Source of the DNA: Fictibacillus sp. b24
GTDB lineage: Bacteria; Bacillota; Bacilli; Bacillales; Fictibacillaceae
Assembly (NCBI RefSeq): GCF_030348825.1
Contig: NZ_JAUCES010000005.1
Span: 1,178,001 to 1,242,000 of the forward strand
Direction of reading: 5' to 3'
DNA: 64,000 bases
Both the position numbers and the translations under genes were made by a program. Under the pieces are notes generated by a model that did not search any database, was not told where the DNA came from, and saw nothing but the letters and a program-made list of their open reading frames with translations. Below, one piece after another: positions 46,171 through 55,458 of the stretch. How positions within the stretch are numbered: the stretch's first letter is position 1; every line of letters starts with the position of its first letter.

Positions 46171-46181
46171 TCCATAATTAT

Positions 46182-46478
46182 TTAGTTTTTCTGTGCTTCT
46201 TCTCGTGCAAGTGTAAGAAAATGCTTGTACATTTTATAGTTCATGATTAATAGTACGATTCCATATGCTAAGAAGATTAGTGCGACCCAAAGCTGCACGC
46301 GGCCTTCTACAGCAGTCAGCTCGTTTAAACCGAATGATGCTAAGAACGCCCCAAGTGCCATTTTTGCTTTTGTTCCTGTCCAGCGCTTTAAGAAAGGTTC
46401 TTTTGCACGTACTTCTGAAACTTTATAAAACACATACAAACTAAAAGAAAGTATAATAAGAATAATAAAGATCGGCAT
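46182..46478 (-). CDS. ytpI: YtpI-family membrane protein
   Basis: A 98-residue protein with three likely membrane helices (residues about 1-20, 40-58 and 62-82) and a charged C-terminal tail. Matches the YtpI family by size, topology and position next to ytoI and nrnA; function unknown. ATG 46478 follows GGGGAG by 7 bases; the GTG at 46493 would include that site. Confidence 0.85.
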   Translation of the reverse strand: MPIFIILIILSFSLYVFYKVSEVRAKEPFLKRWTGTKAKMALGAFLASFGLNELTAVEGRVQLWVALIFLAYGIVLLIMNYKMYKHFLTLAREEAQKN

Positions 46479-46563
46479 TAAAAAACTCCCCACATTTTTA
46501 CTCCACTATATTGTAAACGTTTAAAACCATAATTGCCACAACGACATCTAAAAGGAGTCTGCT

Positions 46564-47511
46564 ATGAAAGAAGAAATCTTACAGAAAATTGAACAGTATG
46601 AAAAAATCATCATTCATCGTCATGTTAGACCAGACCCAGATGCGCTCGGATCGCAAGGTGGACTTGCTTCTATTATTAAGGCGAGTTATCCCCATAAGGA
46701 AGTTTATTCAGTTGGAGAAGAAGAAGAAGGATTGGCGTTTCTGAACAGAATGGACGGTATTGAAGATGATGTATACCAAGGTGCTTTAGTTATTATTTGC
46801 GATACAGCCAATTCTCCGAGAATAAGTGATAACCGTTACTCGTTAGGCGATCTTGTAATTAAGATCGATCACCATCCGAATGAGGATCCTTACGGAGATT
46901 TAATCTGGGTAGATACAGAAGCAAGTTCTACTTCTGAGATGATTATGGATCTATACCTTTCAGGACATGAGCAGGGACTGAAATTAGATAAAAGCGCAGC
47001 AAGACTTTTATATGCAGGTATTATTGGCGATACCGGACGATTTTTGTTTGCGAACACGACTCAGAAAACCCACCGCTATACAGCAGCTTTGTTAGAGACT
47101 GGATTTTCTCCATCAGAAATACATGAGAATTTATATAAGATTTCTGAGAAACTCGTAAGATTAAACGGACATGTTTTGCAGAACTTTTCAATAGTAGATG
47201 ATTGTGTAGGGTATATCCATTTAACGAAAGATACATTAAATGAGTTCAACATAAATGCCAGTGAAGCGTCACTGTTAGTAAACTCTTTTTCTCATGTTGA
47301 AGGGTTGCTTGCTTGGGTATTTTTTGTGGATGAGCCTGACCAGATTAGAGTAAGGTTGCGCTCTAAAGGGCCGGTGGTAAATAAGATTGCAGCTAAATTT
47401 AACGGTGGAGGTCATCCGAGGGCATCTGGTGCAACGGTGTATACAAAGGATGAAACTCTGTCTGTGCTTTCGGAACTCAGAAACCTTTGTAAAGAATACA
47501 AAGCAAAATAA
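46564..47511 (+). CDS. nrnA: Oligoribonuclease / pAp phosphatase NrnA
   Basis: DHH-DHHA1 phosphoesterase (315 residues) that degrades nano-RNAs and dephosphorylates pAp. Motifs: HRHVRPDPDALGSQ, CDTANSPR, the DHH signature in IKIDHHPNEDP, and the DHHA1 GGG motif FNGGGHPRASGA. AAAAGGAGT precedes the ATG. Order ytoI-ytpI-nrnA(ytqI) is as in B. subtilis. Confidence 0.95.
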   Translation: MKEEILQKIEQYEKIIIHRHVRPDPDALGSQGGLASIIKASYPHKEVYSVGEEEEGLAFLNRMDGIEDDVYQGALVIICDTANSPRISDNRYSLGDLVIKIDHHPNEDPYGDLIWVDTEASSTSEMIMDLYLSGHEQGLKLDKSAARLLYAGIIGDTGRFLFANTTQKTHRYTAALLETGFSPSEIHENLYKISEKLVRLNGHVLQNFSIVDDCVGYIHLTKDTLNEFNINASEASLLVNSFSHVEGLLAWVFFVDEPDQIRVRLRSKGPVVNKIAAKFNGGGHPRASGATVYTKDETLSVLSELRNLCKEYKAK

Positions 47512-47540
47512 AAAAGGCCTCATCGGGGGGCCTTTTTATA
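47511..47540 (+). terminator. nrnA terminator
   Basis: AAAAAGGCC / GGCCTTTTT. Confidence 0.85.
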
Positions 47541-47554
47541 CTTTAGAACGTAAA

Positions 47555-47740
47555 TTAGTTAGCTTTTTCAGGGATAAACCAAGAGCCAACATCCGTTACA
47601 TCTTCATGCACTTTCAAGTTTAATTTTGCAAGCTCTCTTTTGATCAGGTCTGCTACTTCTTTCGTTTCCGCAAAAGCAGAAAAACCATTCTGTAATTCCT
47701 TTACCTTTTCACGGGCAAGTTCTTTTCGATTGATAATCAT
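47555..47740 (-). CDS. Small conserved protein, 61 residues
   Basis: A 61-residue soluble protein (MIINRKELAREKVKELQNG at the start; GSWFIPEKAN at the end). ATG 47740 is 5 bases after GGGGGG. A similar small gene (ytzJ, from memory) sits here in B. subtilis between nrnA and ytrI. No domain function is known to me; the acidic centre and conserved GSWFIP end suggest a small binding protein. Confidence 0.75.
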   Translation of the reverse strand: MIINRKELAREKVKELQNGFSAFAETKEVADLIKRELAKLNLKVHEDVTDVGSWFIPEKAN

Positions 47741-47860
47741 GTAGTTCCCCCCCAATATTCACTTCTTTACTCATTATTTTATACAAATTAAGGAGGTATT
47801 GCTATTTCTTTGCCCAAAGATTCATAAAAACGTAATAATTCGACCATTATTTATGCATAA

Positions 47861-48373
47861 TCATTCATTTATCTTTGCAGAAATATAGATTCGAAGCACT
47901 CCTGTATACAGATATAGGTGGTCAATCTTAACTCGGTAAGCTTGTTCATCATCATCGAGGCGATAGGGTTTATTTTCTATCGCTTGGAAAAGCAGTGTAT
48001 TACTCTTAGCAATCGTTTCTGTATCTTCTCCTATAAGATGCTCTAAATCGTCTTCAACTGCTTTTATTAAATGCATTCTTGTCAGGTTTGATAATTTTTG
48101 AGAGTCTGAATTTGAAAACCTTACATTGATCTCATGAAGTTTAAATTTCTTTGCAAGTTCTTCATTTGCTCTTTTGTCATCAGAAGTTAGAATCTCGTTT
48201 TTTTTCTTATAATCATCTAACTCCAATTTCTGATCTTCTAATTTATGAATAAGCCTTTCATGAGCCAAGCCGCCTTGTATTAAAAAAAATGCCCAGCCGA
48301 TAATAAATCCTATCGCCATTCCAGCAAAAAAACGCTGGTAGCCTTTTCGTTGATACAGCGGAGGAATCCTCAT
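47861..48373 (-). CDS. ytrI: Sporulation membrane protein YtrI
   Basis: A 170-residue protein with one membrane helix (about residues 14-34, FFAGMAIGFIIGWAFFLIQGG) followed by a coiled coil (HKLEDQKLELDDYKKKNEIL) and a C-terminal domain ending YTGVLRIYISAKI. In B. subtilis ytrI and ytrH are made in the mother cell under sigma-E and are needed for efficient sporulation. Its ATG shares one base with the ytrH stop codon, so the two are translationally coupled. Confidence 0.88.
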   Translation of the reverse strand: MRIPPLYQRKGYQRFFAGMAIGFIIGWAFFLIQGGLAHERLIHKLEDQKLELDDYKKKNEILTSDDKRANEELAKKFKLHEINVRFSNSDSQKLSNLTRMHLIKAVEDDLEHLIGEDTETIAKSNTLLFQAIENKPYRLDDDEQAYRVKIDHLYLYTGVLRIYISAKINE

Positions 48374-48705
48374 CAGTTGATGTTCTCCTGGCTAAGCCAT
48401 TGAATTAACTGCATAGCCGTATTGGCTCCTGCAATCGCTACAAATATATAGGTTAATTGCTTAAAGATCTCTATAGTGGCGCCATTTTCAAAACTGCGCT
48501 CAAAGTTTGTGATCGTATCAAACGTTCCTCCAATAGCCGCGACGATGGCCCATATTTTAAGTCTCTTTGCCAGCTCCATCATTTCGTATATAGGAGCTTT
48601 ACCAACCAGAAATGCTGCAAGGCCACCAATTAATGCACCGCCTAATAAAACGCCAAAAGCAATGGCAAAGTCTAAGATTATGTTTGAAAAAAAATCTCTT
48701 ACCAT
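48373..48705 (-). CDS. ytrH: Sporulation membrane protein YtrH
   Basis: A 110-residue membrane protein with about three helices (residues 8-36, 50-65 and 82-102) and Gly/Ala-rich segments (GVLLGGALIGGLAAFLVG). Family YtrH, sigma-E-regulated sporulation gene. AGGAGAGGAGG precedes the ATG. First gene of ytrHI, with a sigma-E-type promoter 23 bases upstream of the start codon. Confidence 0.9.
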   Translation of the reverse strand: MVRDFFSNIILDFAIAFGVLLGGALIGGLAAFLVGKAPIYEMMELAKRLKIWAIVAAIGGTFDTITNFERSFENGATIEIFKQLTYIFVAIAGANTAMQLIQWLSQENIN

Positions 48706-48727
48706 GAGACATCCTCCTCTCCTACTA

Positions 48728-48756
48728 AATGTATGGACAACTTGAGAAGTGTATGC
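48728..48756 (-). promoter_or_regulatory. Sigma-E-type promoter of ytrHI
   Basis: Minus strand GCATACA (48756-48750), 14-base spacer, CATACATT (48735-48728). The -10 fits the sigma-E consensus exactly and the -35 closely (KMATATT). Confidence 0.7.
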
Positions 48757-48918
48757 TCGTTTCTATTTTTAAAATAAATGCTTTATTAAAAGATTGTTGT
48801 TTTCGAGCACTTTGTTCTTGGAAGGAAGTTGAAACGGATGTGCCAATGAGAGGTTCTGTCTAGTTTTTGGTCAAGCAAATCATGACTTAGGATCATCCTT
48901 TTATACATCATTGATAAA

Positions 48919-49047
48919 GTTGATTGAAGTGGAGGGTGCGAGACTCCTGCGGGACAGGTGGGCAGGTGAGACACTTAAACGTGAAACGTTAAGAATGTGG
49001 CTCACCGCCTGCCCCGCGGAAAGCGAGCACCTGGAACGGAAATCAAC
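48919..49047 (-). repeat. Dispersed palindromic repeat, copy 8 (type A)
   Basis: A 129-bp core between divergent ytrH and dnaE, antisense to dnaE. Outer ends TTAAAAGATTGTTGTTTTCG (about 48785) and TTCCAATTTTCGAAAAC (to about 49067). It ends about 60 bases before the dnaE promoter. Confidence 0.9.
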
Positions 49048-49108
49048 CACTTCCAATTTTCGAAAACATCTTAGAAATAATAAACTCCCTATAATGAAAA
49101 CTGTTTCA

Positions 49109-49137
49109 TTAACACATGCGAACTTCTGTACTATAAT
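49109..49137 (+). promoter_or_regulatory. Probable sigma-A promoter of dnaE
   Basis: TTAACA, 17-base spacer, TATAAT; start predicted near 49144, about 29 bases before the ATG. Confidence 0.7.
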
Positions 49138-49172
49138 GAAGTTGCAAACAGGTGCGAAAGGAAGTGAAGAGT

Positions 49173-52100
49173 ATGGGATTTGTCCCTTTGCATATACATA
49201 GTGAATATTCGCTTCTAGAAAGCTCTTGCCGAATTGAAGAGCTAGTTCAATGTGCAAAAGAATTGGGCTATAAGGCGCTTGCCATAACAGATAAATCAAA
49301 TATGTACGGTGCTTTAAAGTTCTATACTGCATGCTTAAAAGCAGGAATTCAGCCTATAATCGGTCTAGAAGCCGAAATAGGAACACAGCACCAAAACACT
49401 AAAGAGAAAATACGCTCATCACATAAAATACTTTTATATGCCATAAACAATGAAGGCTATGAAAATTTATTAAAACTTACTACGCTTATGCAAACGAAAC
49501 AAGAAGGGGAAGTATCACCGCTTACTCATACAGAGATCTCAAAACATGCTGCCGGCCTGATTGCTATTTCGTCTGGTTCAGAGGGCGAGATTCAGAAATA
49601 CCTAGTTTATGAAAATCATGAAGACGGTAAACTGAATAGATTGCTTGAATTTTATATGCATTGGTTCCCTGATCGTTTTTATCTTGGACTTGAAGATCAT
49701 AATACGGGGCTTGAAAAAACGGTAAACATGCAATTGCAATCTCTCTCTAGAAAATTTCACATACCGTTAGTTTGTATGCATGAAACGTATTATGTGAAAA
49801 AGGAAGATGCTGACGCTCATGACATTCTGTTATGCATAAAGCAAGGAGAAAAGATTAATAATCGTGATCGATATAAACTCCCAACGAATGAGTTTTATTT
49901 GAAATCACAGCATGAGATGGAAGAATTATTCTCACATGTACCAGAAGCCTTATCCGAAACAGCTAAACTTGCAGAGAGATGCTCTTTAAAGCTTGAACTA
50001 GGTAATATAGCTCTCCCAAAATACCCAGTTCCGACTAACCGAAACAGCTATGAATACTTAACTGAATTGTGTGAAGAGGGCCTTTTAAACAGATATGAAA
50101 CAATAACACCCGAGATTAAAGATCGGCTTTCGTACGAACTTACTATCATTAAGAATATGAATTTTGAAGACTATTTTCTGATTGTATGGGATTTCATGAA
50201 GTTTGCTCATGATGAAAAGATGATTACTGGCCCAGGAAGGGGTTCGGCCGCCGGTTCTTTAGTGGCTTATGTTCTTCATATAACAAACGTTGACCCAATC
50301 CATCATCAATTGATTTTTGAACGTTTCTTAAATCCAGAGCGGGTGACGATGCCAGATATTGATATTGATTTTCCTGACAACCGCCGTGATGAAGTCTTAA
50401 GATATGTTGCGAACAAATATGGGACAGATTATGTCGCGCAAATCATAACCTTTGGCACATTGGCTGCCAGAGCAGCGATTAGAGACGCAGGAAGAGTCAT
50501 GGATTTTCCTCCATCGCTCATCGATTTGACGGCTAAAAATATTCCTGCTAGACCTGGAATCACTTTAGAAAACGCGTTAAAAGAATCCGCTGGTCTACAG
50601 CAAGCGTATACAACAGACGCGGATGTAAAAAAACTTGTAGAGATAGCTATGACACTTGAAGGGTTGCCTAGACATGCCTCTACTCATGCAGCAGGCGTCG
50701 TCTTATCAGGTTCACCGCTTGTTCAAAAAGTTCCTTTGCAGAGTGGACACGACGGAATTCCACTCACACAATACAGCATGGATTGGCTCGAAGCAGCTGG
50801 CCTATTGAAGATGGATTTTTTAGGATTGCGCAATTTATCACTCATTGAAAATATTTTGTTCGCGATTGAAAAGAACGAGAACGTAAAGATCAAGCTTAAT
50901 GAAATTCCTTTTACAGACGCTAAAACGTTTGAGCTTCTTGCAAAAGGTGATACGACAGGCGTGTTTCAGCTCGAATCAGATGGAATGAGAAAAGTGCTGC
51001 AGCAGCTTAAACCAACAGAGTTTGAAGACATTGTTGCGGTTAATGCTCTTTACCGACCAGGTCCGATGCAAAACATCCCTGATTATATAGCAGGTAAACA
51101 CGGTCTAAAGACGGTTGAATATATGCACCCAGACCTTGAGCCCATACTTAAATCAACATACGGTGTTATCGTCTATCAAGAACAGATCATGCAGATTGCA
51201 ACAAAAGCTGCTGGATTTACTCTTGGAGAAGCAGATTTGTTAAGAAGAGCAGTTGGTAAAAAGAAACGAGATATTTTGCTTCGTGAGCGTCAGCATTTTG
51301 TTGCGGGGTGTTTAGAACAAGGCTATGATGAAAAGTCTGCTGATGCTTTATATGATCTGATCGTTCGTTTTGCAGACTATGGTTTCCCAAGGAGTCATGC
51401 AGTTGCATACAGTGTAATCGCCTATCAACTGGCTTACTTAAAAGCAAATTACCCATCATATTTTATGGCTGCATTACTTTCAAGCGTTATTGGCAATCAT
51501 GATAAAGTGTATCAATATATAAAAGAGTCTGAGCAAAAAGGAGTTCCTATCCTGCCTCCTTCTATAAATAAGAGCTCAGCTGTTTTTACATCTCATGGAT
51601 CAGCTATTGCATTCGGTCTTTTAGCGATAAAAAATGTAGGACTTCAAGCAGTTAGAAGCCTTATGGAAGAAAACGATAAAGAACCGTTTCAAGATCTGTT
51701 TGATATTTGTGCACGATGTCCCCAGAAAACTGTAAATAAACGAACGATTGAATCGCTAATTTTTGCAGGCGCGCTGGATGATCTTGGAGAAGACAGAGCT
51801 GTATTGTTAGCTTCTCTTGAAACAGCGATTGAATACGGAGAAGAGTTTCAGGAGATCTCACGAAAAAATCAAATGTATCTATTTGATGATGACATTAATC
51901 TTCCCAAGCCTTCTTATGTATCTGTCCAGCCCTTTCAAGGAAGTGAGAAACTTAAGTTTGAAAAAGAAGCGCTTGGCTTTTTCTTTTCCTCTCACCCGTT
52001 AGAACGATATCGTGCCATCCTTAGCAGCTGGAAAGCAGCTGATATTAGGGATCTGAACGAAAAAAGATCTTCAGTCCTTCTCGGTGTTTTAGTGGACAAA

Positions 52101-52556
52101 GTTCGTGTGATTAAAACCAAAAAAGGAGAGCTGATGGCTTTTCTGACAATCAGTGATGAGAGCGGGGAGATTGAAGCGGTTGCTTTTCCGAAAGTGTACG
52201 AGGCACATCACAGTATTCTGCAAAAAGGTGAACAATTATTTTTAGAAGGAAGTGTTGAAAAGCGCAACGAAACCTTACAGATACTGATTAATAAATGCAA
52301 GCTGCTGCATGAATTAAAACCCAATGAACAACCAGCAGTATTTATAAAGATTGATAAAAAACATCAGTCACCTGAACATTTAAATGCAGTGAAGACCATT
52401 TTGGAGCAATCTAATGGCAGCGTACCTGTTGTACTCATCTATGAGGAAAGCAGACAGAAGGTACAGATTTCACAAAAAATAAATGCTACGGAGAATTTAT
52501 TGTCAGAGTTGCAATCTGTTGTTGGTGAGGGTAATGTCGTTTTAAGAAGAAATTAA
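49173..52556 (+). CDS. dnaE: DNA polymerase III alpha subunit DnaE
   Basis: Error-prone, primer-extending replicative polymerase of low-GC Gram-positives (the main elongation enzyme being PolC). 1127 residues: PHP domain at the N terminus (PLHIHSEYSLLE), the catalytic palm with PDIDIDFPDNRR around residue 394 and GPGRGSAAGSLVAY before it, fingers and tandem HhH region, and a C-terminal OB-fold. No 3'-5' exonuclease insertion. ATG 49173 after AAGGAAGTG; the earlier in-frame start at 49152 would include that site. No terminator is evident before the malic enzyme promoter. Confidence 0.97.
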   Translation: MGFVPLHIHSEYSLLESSCRIEELVQCAKELGYKALAITDKSNMYGALKFYTACLKAGIQPIIGLEAEIGTQHQNTKEKIRSSHKILLYAINNEGYENLLKLTTLMQTKQEGEVSPLTHTEISKHAAGLIAISSGSEGEIQKYLVYENHEDGKLNRLLEFYMHWFPDRFYLGLEDHNTGLEKTVNMQLQSLSRKFHIPLVCMHETYYVKKEDADAHDILLCIKQGEKINNRDRYKLPTNEFYLKSQHEMEELFSHVPEALSETAKLAERCSLKLELGNIALPKYPVPTNRNSYEYLTELCEEGLLNRYETITPEIKDRLSYELTIIKNMNFEDYFLIVWDFMKFAHDEKMITGPGRGSAAGSLVAYVLHITNVDPIHHQLIFERFLNPERVTMPDIDIDFPDNRRDEVLRYVANKYGTDYVAQIITFGTLAARAAIRDAGRVMDFPPSLIDLTAKNIPARPGITLENALKESAGLQQAYTTDADVKKLVEIAMTLEGLPRHASTHAAGVVLSGSPLVQKVPLQSGHDGIPLTQYSMDWLEAAGLLKMDFLGLRNLSLIENILFAIEKNENVKIKLNEIPFTDAKTFELLAKGDTTGVFQLESDGMRKVLQQLKPTEFEDIVAVNALYRPGPMQNIPDYIAGKHGLKTVEYMHPDLEPILKSTYGVIVYQEQIMQIATKAAGFTLGEADLLRRAVGKKKRDILLRERQHFVAGCLEQGYDEKSADALYDLIVRFADYGFPRSHAVAYSVIAYQLAYLKANYPSYFMAALLSSVIGNHDKVYQYIKESEQKGVPILPPSINKSSAVFTSHGSAIAFGLLAIKNVGLQAVRSLMEENDKEPFQDLFDICARCPQKTVNKRTIESLIFAGALDDLGEDRAVLLASLETAIEYGEEFQEISRKNQMYLFDDDINLPKPSYVSVQPFQGSEKLKFEKEALGFFFSSHPLERYRAILSSWKAADIRDLNEKRSSVLLGVLVDKVRVIKTKKGELMAFLTISDESGEIEAVAFPKVYEAHHSILQKGEQLFLEGSVEKRNETLQILINKCKLLHELKPNEQPAVFIKIDKKHQSPEHLNAVKTILEQSNGSVPVVLIYEESRQKVQISQKINATENLLSELQSVVGEGNVVLRRN

Positions 52557-52561
52557 AAAAC

Positions 52562-52618
52562 TTTACAGCTTGTTTACTTTTGTTATAATGAATGAGTCAA
52601 TAACAGTGGTCTGACCAC
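52562..52618 (+). promoter_or_regulatory. Malic enzyme operon promoter with FadR/GntR-type operator
   Basis: TTTACA (52562-52567), 16-base spacer, TATAAT (52584-52589). GTGGTCTGACCAC at 52606-52618 is a perfect 13-bp dyad around one central base and fits the FadR-subfamily operator TNGTNNNACNA exactly. It lies about 10 bases past the predicted start, in a position to block transcription. Confidence 0.7.
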
Positions 52619-52671
52619 CTCCTAATTTGACTCATCGACCATAAATTTTAAAACCATTAGGAGATGAAGAG

Positions 52672-53913
52672 ATGTCTACATTACGAGAAGAAGCACTACA
52701 CATGCACCGCACCCATCAAGGAAAATTAGAATCAAAATCAAAGGTACCTGTTCGCAATGCAAAGGATTTAAGCCTTGCCTATTCTCCAGGTGTCGCTGAG
52801 CCTTGCAAGGATATTTATGACGATAAATCTAAAGTCTATGACTATACGATGAAAGGCAATACTGTAGCTGTTGTTTCTGACGGAACAGCGGTTTTAGGTC
52901 TAGGTAATATTGGTCCTGAAGCTGCACTGCCGGTAATGGAAGGAAAAGCCGTTCTTTTTAAGAGTTTTGCTGGAGTTGATGCATTTCCGATCTGTTTGAA
53001 TACAACAGACGTGGACAAGATTGTTGAAACAGTAAAACTCCTCGAGCCGACTTTTGGTGGAGTGAATTTAGAAGATATTGCTGCACCGAATTGTTTCGTA
53101 GTTGAAGAGCGATTAAAAAAAGAAACAAATATTCCGATCTTCCATGATGATCAGCATGGAACTGCAATTGTTACTCTAGCAGGCCTAGTAAACGCACTTA
53201 AATTAACTGGACGTGAAATGTCTAAAATTAAAGTTGTCGTAAATGGTGCCGGTGCTGCTGGTATCGCAATTATTAAATTGCTAGATCGTTTCGGCGTAAA
53301 AGACATTATTATGTGTGATACAAAAGGTGCGATCTACGAAGGCCGTCCATTCGGAATGAATAGTGTAAAGAAAGAAGTGGCAAGGTTTACAAACCGTACA
53401 AAACAAGAAGGTACACTAGCTGATGTCATTAGCGGTACTGATGTTTTTGTTGGTGTTTCTGTAGAAGGTGCTCTTACTAAAGCAATGGTAGAATCGATGA
53501 ACCCTGAACCGATTATTTTTGCGATGGCAAACCCTAATCCAGAAATTATGCCTCATGAAGCTCGTGAAGCAGGAGCGATGGTAATTGGTACTGGACGATC
53601 TGATTTCCCGAACCAAGTTAACAACGTACTTGCATTCCCTGGTATCTTCCGAGGTGCTCTTGATGTAAGAGCGACTCATATCAATGAGGAAATGAAGATT
53701 GCAGCAGTACATGCCATTGCAAACTTAGTAAATCCTGTTGAATTAAGTGCAGAATACGTTATTCCAGCGCCGTTTGATCCCCGTGTAGCTCCTGCAGTTG
53801 CAGCAGCTGTTGCGACTGCTGCTATGGAAACAGGTGTTGCAAGAATTCGTATGAGTCCAGAAGACATCGCTGAAAAGACAAAGAGACTTGCAATTATCGG
53901 AAAAGATGAATGA
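52672..53913 (+). CDS. ytsJ: NAD(P)-dependent malic enzyme
   Basis: Oxidatively decarboxylates malate to pyruvate, supplying NADPH. 413 residues, near-identical in pattern to B. subtilis YtsJ (MaeB-like, short form without phosphotransacetylase domain): LAYSPGVAEPCKDI with the catalytic Tyr, PVMEGKAVLFKSFAGVDAFP with the Lys, FHDDQHGTAIV metal site and the Rossmann loop VNGAGAAGIAI. AGGAGATGAAGAG precedes the ATG. First gene of an apparent operon with a FadR-type regulator, accD and accA. Confidence 0.95.
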   Translation: MSTLREEALHMHRTHQGKLESKSKVPVRNAKDLSLAYSPGVAEPCKDIYDDKSKVYDYTMKGNTVAVVSDGTAVLGLGNIGPEAALPVMEGKAVLFKSFAGVDAFPICLNTTDVDKIVETVKLLEPTFGGVNLEDIAAPNCFVVEERLKKETNIPIFHDDQHGTAIVTLAGLVNALKLTGREMSKIKVVVNGAGAAGIAIIKLLDRFGVKDIIMCDTKGAIYEGRPFGMNSVKKEVARFTNRTKQEGTLADVISGTDVFVGVSVEGALTKAMVESMNPEPIIFAMANPNPEIMPHEAREAGAMVIGTGRSDFPNQVNNVLAFPGIFRGALDVRATHINEEMKIAAVHAIANLVNPVELSAEYVIPAPFDPRVAPAVAAAVATAAMETGVARIRMSPEDIAEKTKRLAIIGKDE

Positions 53914-53933
53914 AACCGGTAAAGGAGAGAGGA

Positions 53934-54584
53934 ATGTCTGTCCAGCCTACCGAAAAAGTATATATTGAAATTTTAAAGCAGATTAAATCTATTATTGTAG
54001 AAGACGGTCTTCAAGCGGGTGACAAGCTTCCATCTGAAAGGGAGCTAAGCGAACGCTTAAAAGCCGGAAGGTCTTCTGTTCGTGAAGCGTTAAGGGCTCT
54101 TGAACTGCTCGGTTTAATAGAAACCAGAAGAGGAGAAGGGACTTTTATACGTGAAGCAACAGGCCATCGTCTTGTAGAAGTGCTAGCGTCTTTCATTTTA
54201 AACGACAAAAAAGCTAGACAAGATCTTCAGGAAACAAGACATATCGTAATCAAGGATTGTGCAGAGCTTGCTGTTCTTAGATGTGATTCATCTACGATCA
54301 GCATCCTGAAGGAATTAATTCAACAGATGGATAAAGACGGAAATGGGAAAACAAATGAAGTCTGTAAACAATTTGAAAAAACTGTGATTCAATCATGCGG
54401 CAATCATCTTCTTTATCGTTTATATGTGGAGCTTACGGGTTATGGATCATCATTGCAACAAGCAAAATCCTTTTGGCCACCGGCTCTTTGTAAAGAAGTT
54501 CTAGAACTTCTTGAACAAAAGAACGCCGAGAAGCTAACGAATTTGTTATCAAAACAAAACGATGCCCTAAACGCAATCGAATAG
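53934..54584 (+). CDS. FadR-subfamily GntR transcription regulator
   Basis: A 216-residue regulator: winged helix (residues about 8-75, [25 protein letters not shown] split over the recognition helix, [13 protein letters not shown] wing) and a helical C-terminal FCD-like ligand domain. The usual FCD metal ligands are not all present: the second motif reads [18 protein letters not shown] where FH is expected, so metal or ligand binding may be altered. ATG 53934 is 2-3 bases after GGAGAGAGG; the ATG at 53910 overlapping the ytsJ stop is possible. Probably autoregulates the operon through the operator at 52606-52618. Ligand unknown. Confidence 0.88.
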   Translation: MSVQPTEKVYIEILKQIKSIIVEDGLQAGDKLPSERELSERLKAGRSSVREALRALELLGLIETRRGEGTFIREATGHRLVEVLASFILNDKKARQDLQETRHIVIKDCAELAVLRCDSSTISILKELIQQMDKDGNGKTNEVCKQFEKTVIQSCGNHLLYRLYVELTGYGSSLQQAKSFWPPALCKEVLELLEQKNAEKLTNLLSKQNDALNAIE

Positions 54585-54600
54585 GTGGTGTTATTCATTC

Positions 54601-55455
54601 ATGATTAAAGGTTTGTTTGTTAAAAAGAAAAAATATGCCACAATACCAACTGGTAAAGTAAAACAAGATGTACCTGAAGGCATTATGAGTAAATGTCCAG
54701 AGTGCAAGCACATCATGGTAACCAAAGAGCTCAGGAAAAATCTGCTTGTCTGTCAAGGCTGTCAGTATCATTATCCGATGTCATCCCAAGAACGAATAGC
54801 TTCTCTGATTGATGAAGGAACCTTTACGGAATATGATGCTGATATGATTTCAGGAAACCCTCTAGAATTCCCTGATTATGTGGAAAAGCTTGAGGGGGAC
54901 CGAAAGAAAACAAAGATAAACGAAGCAGTTGTTACAGGTGCAGGTCAGATGAATGGACTTGATGTAACACTGGCTGTAATGGATTCACGGTTTAGAATGG
55001 GCAGCATGGGTTCTGTTGTCGGGGAAAAAATTACACGTGCGATTGAACACGCCGTCGATAATGAAACTCCATTTATTATTTTCACGGCATCAGGCGGTGC
55101 TCGTATGCAAGAAGGTGTTCTAAGTCTGATGCAAATGGCCAAAACGAGTGTTGCTCTTAGAAGACTAAGTGACAAAGGTTTGTTGTTTATTTCTGTTATG
55201 ACACACCCAACGACTGGGGGAGTATCTGCTAGTTTTGCTTCTGTTGGAGATTATAACTTCGCAGAGCCAAAAGCTCTAATCGGATTTGCTGGAAGAAGAA
55301 TCATTGAACAAACGATTCGTCAAGAATTGCCAGAAGATTTCCAGACTGCTGAGTTTTTGTTAAAACATGGCCAGCTCGACAGAGTTATTCATCGAAGTGA
55401 TATGAAAAAGACATTGAGTACATTGTTAAAGATGCATACAGAAGGGAGGCGTTAA
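54601..55455 (+). CDS. accD: Acetyl-CoA carboxylase carboxyltransferase beta subunit
   Basis: With AccA transfers the carboxyl group from biotin carboxyl carrier to acetyl-CoA, forming malonyl-CoA for fatty acid synthesis. 284 residues; the zinc ribbon cysteines are Cys32, Cys35, Cys51 and Cys54, and the crotonase fold has [11 protein letters not shown] and [13 protein letters not shown]. The ribosome site is GGTGGTG. It starts 16 bases after the regulator gene and is 3 bases from accA. Confidence 0.97.
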   Translation: MIKGLFVKKKKYATIPTGKVKQDVPEGIMSKCPECKHIMVTKELRKNLLVCQGCQYHYPMSSQERIASLIDEGTFTEYDADMISGNPLEFPDYVEKLEGDRKKTKINEAVVTGAGQMNGLDVTLAVMDSRFRMGSMGSVVGEKITRAIEHAVDNETPFIIFTASGGARMQEGVLSLMQMAKTSVALRRLSDKGLLFISVMTHPTTGGVSASFASVGDYNFAEPKALIGFAGRRIIEQTIRQELPEDFQTAEFLLKHGQLDRVIHRSDMKKTLSTLLKMHTEGRR

Positions 55456-55458
55456 AGC

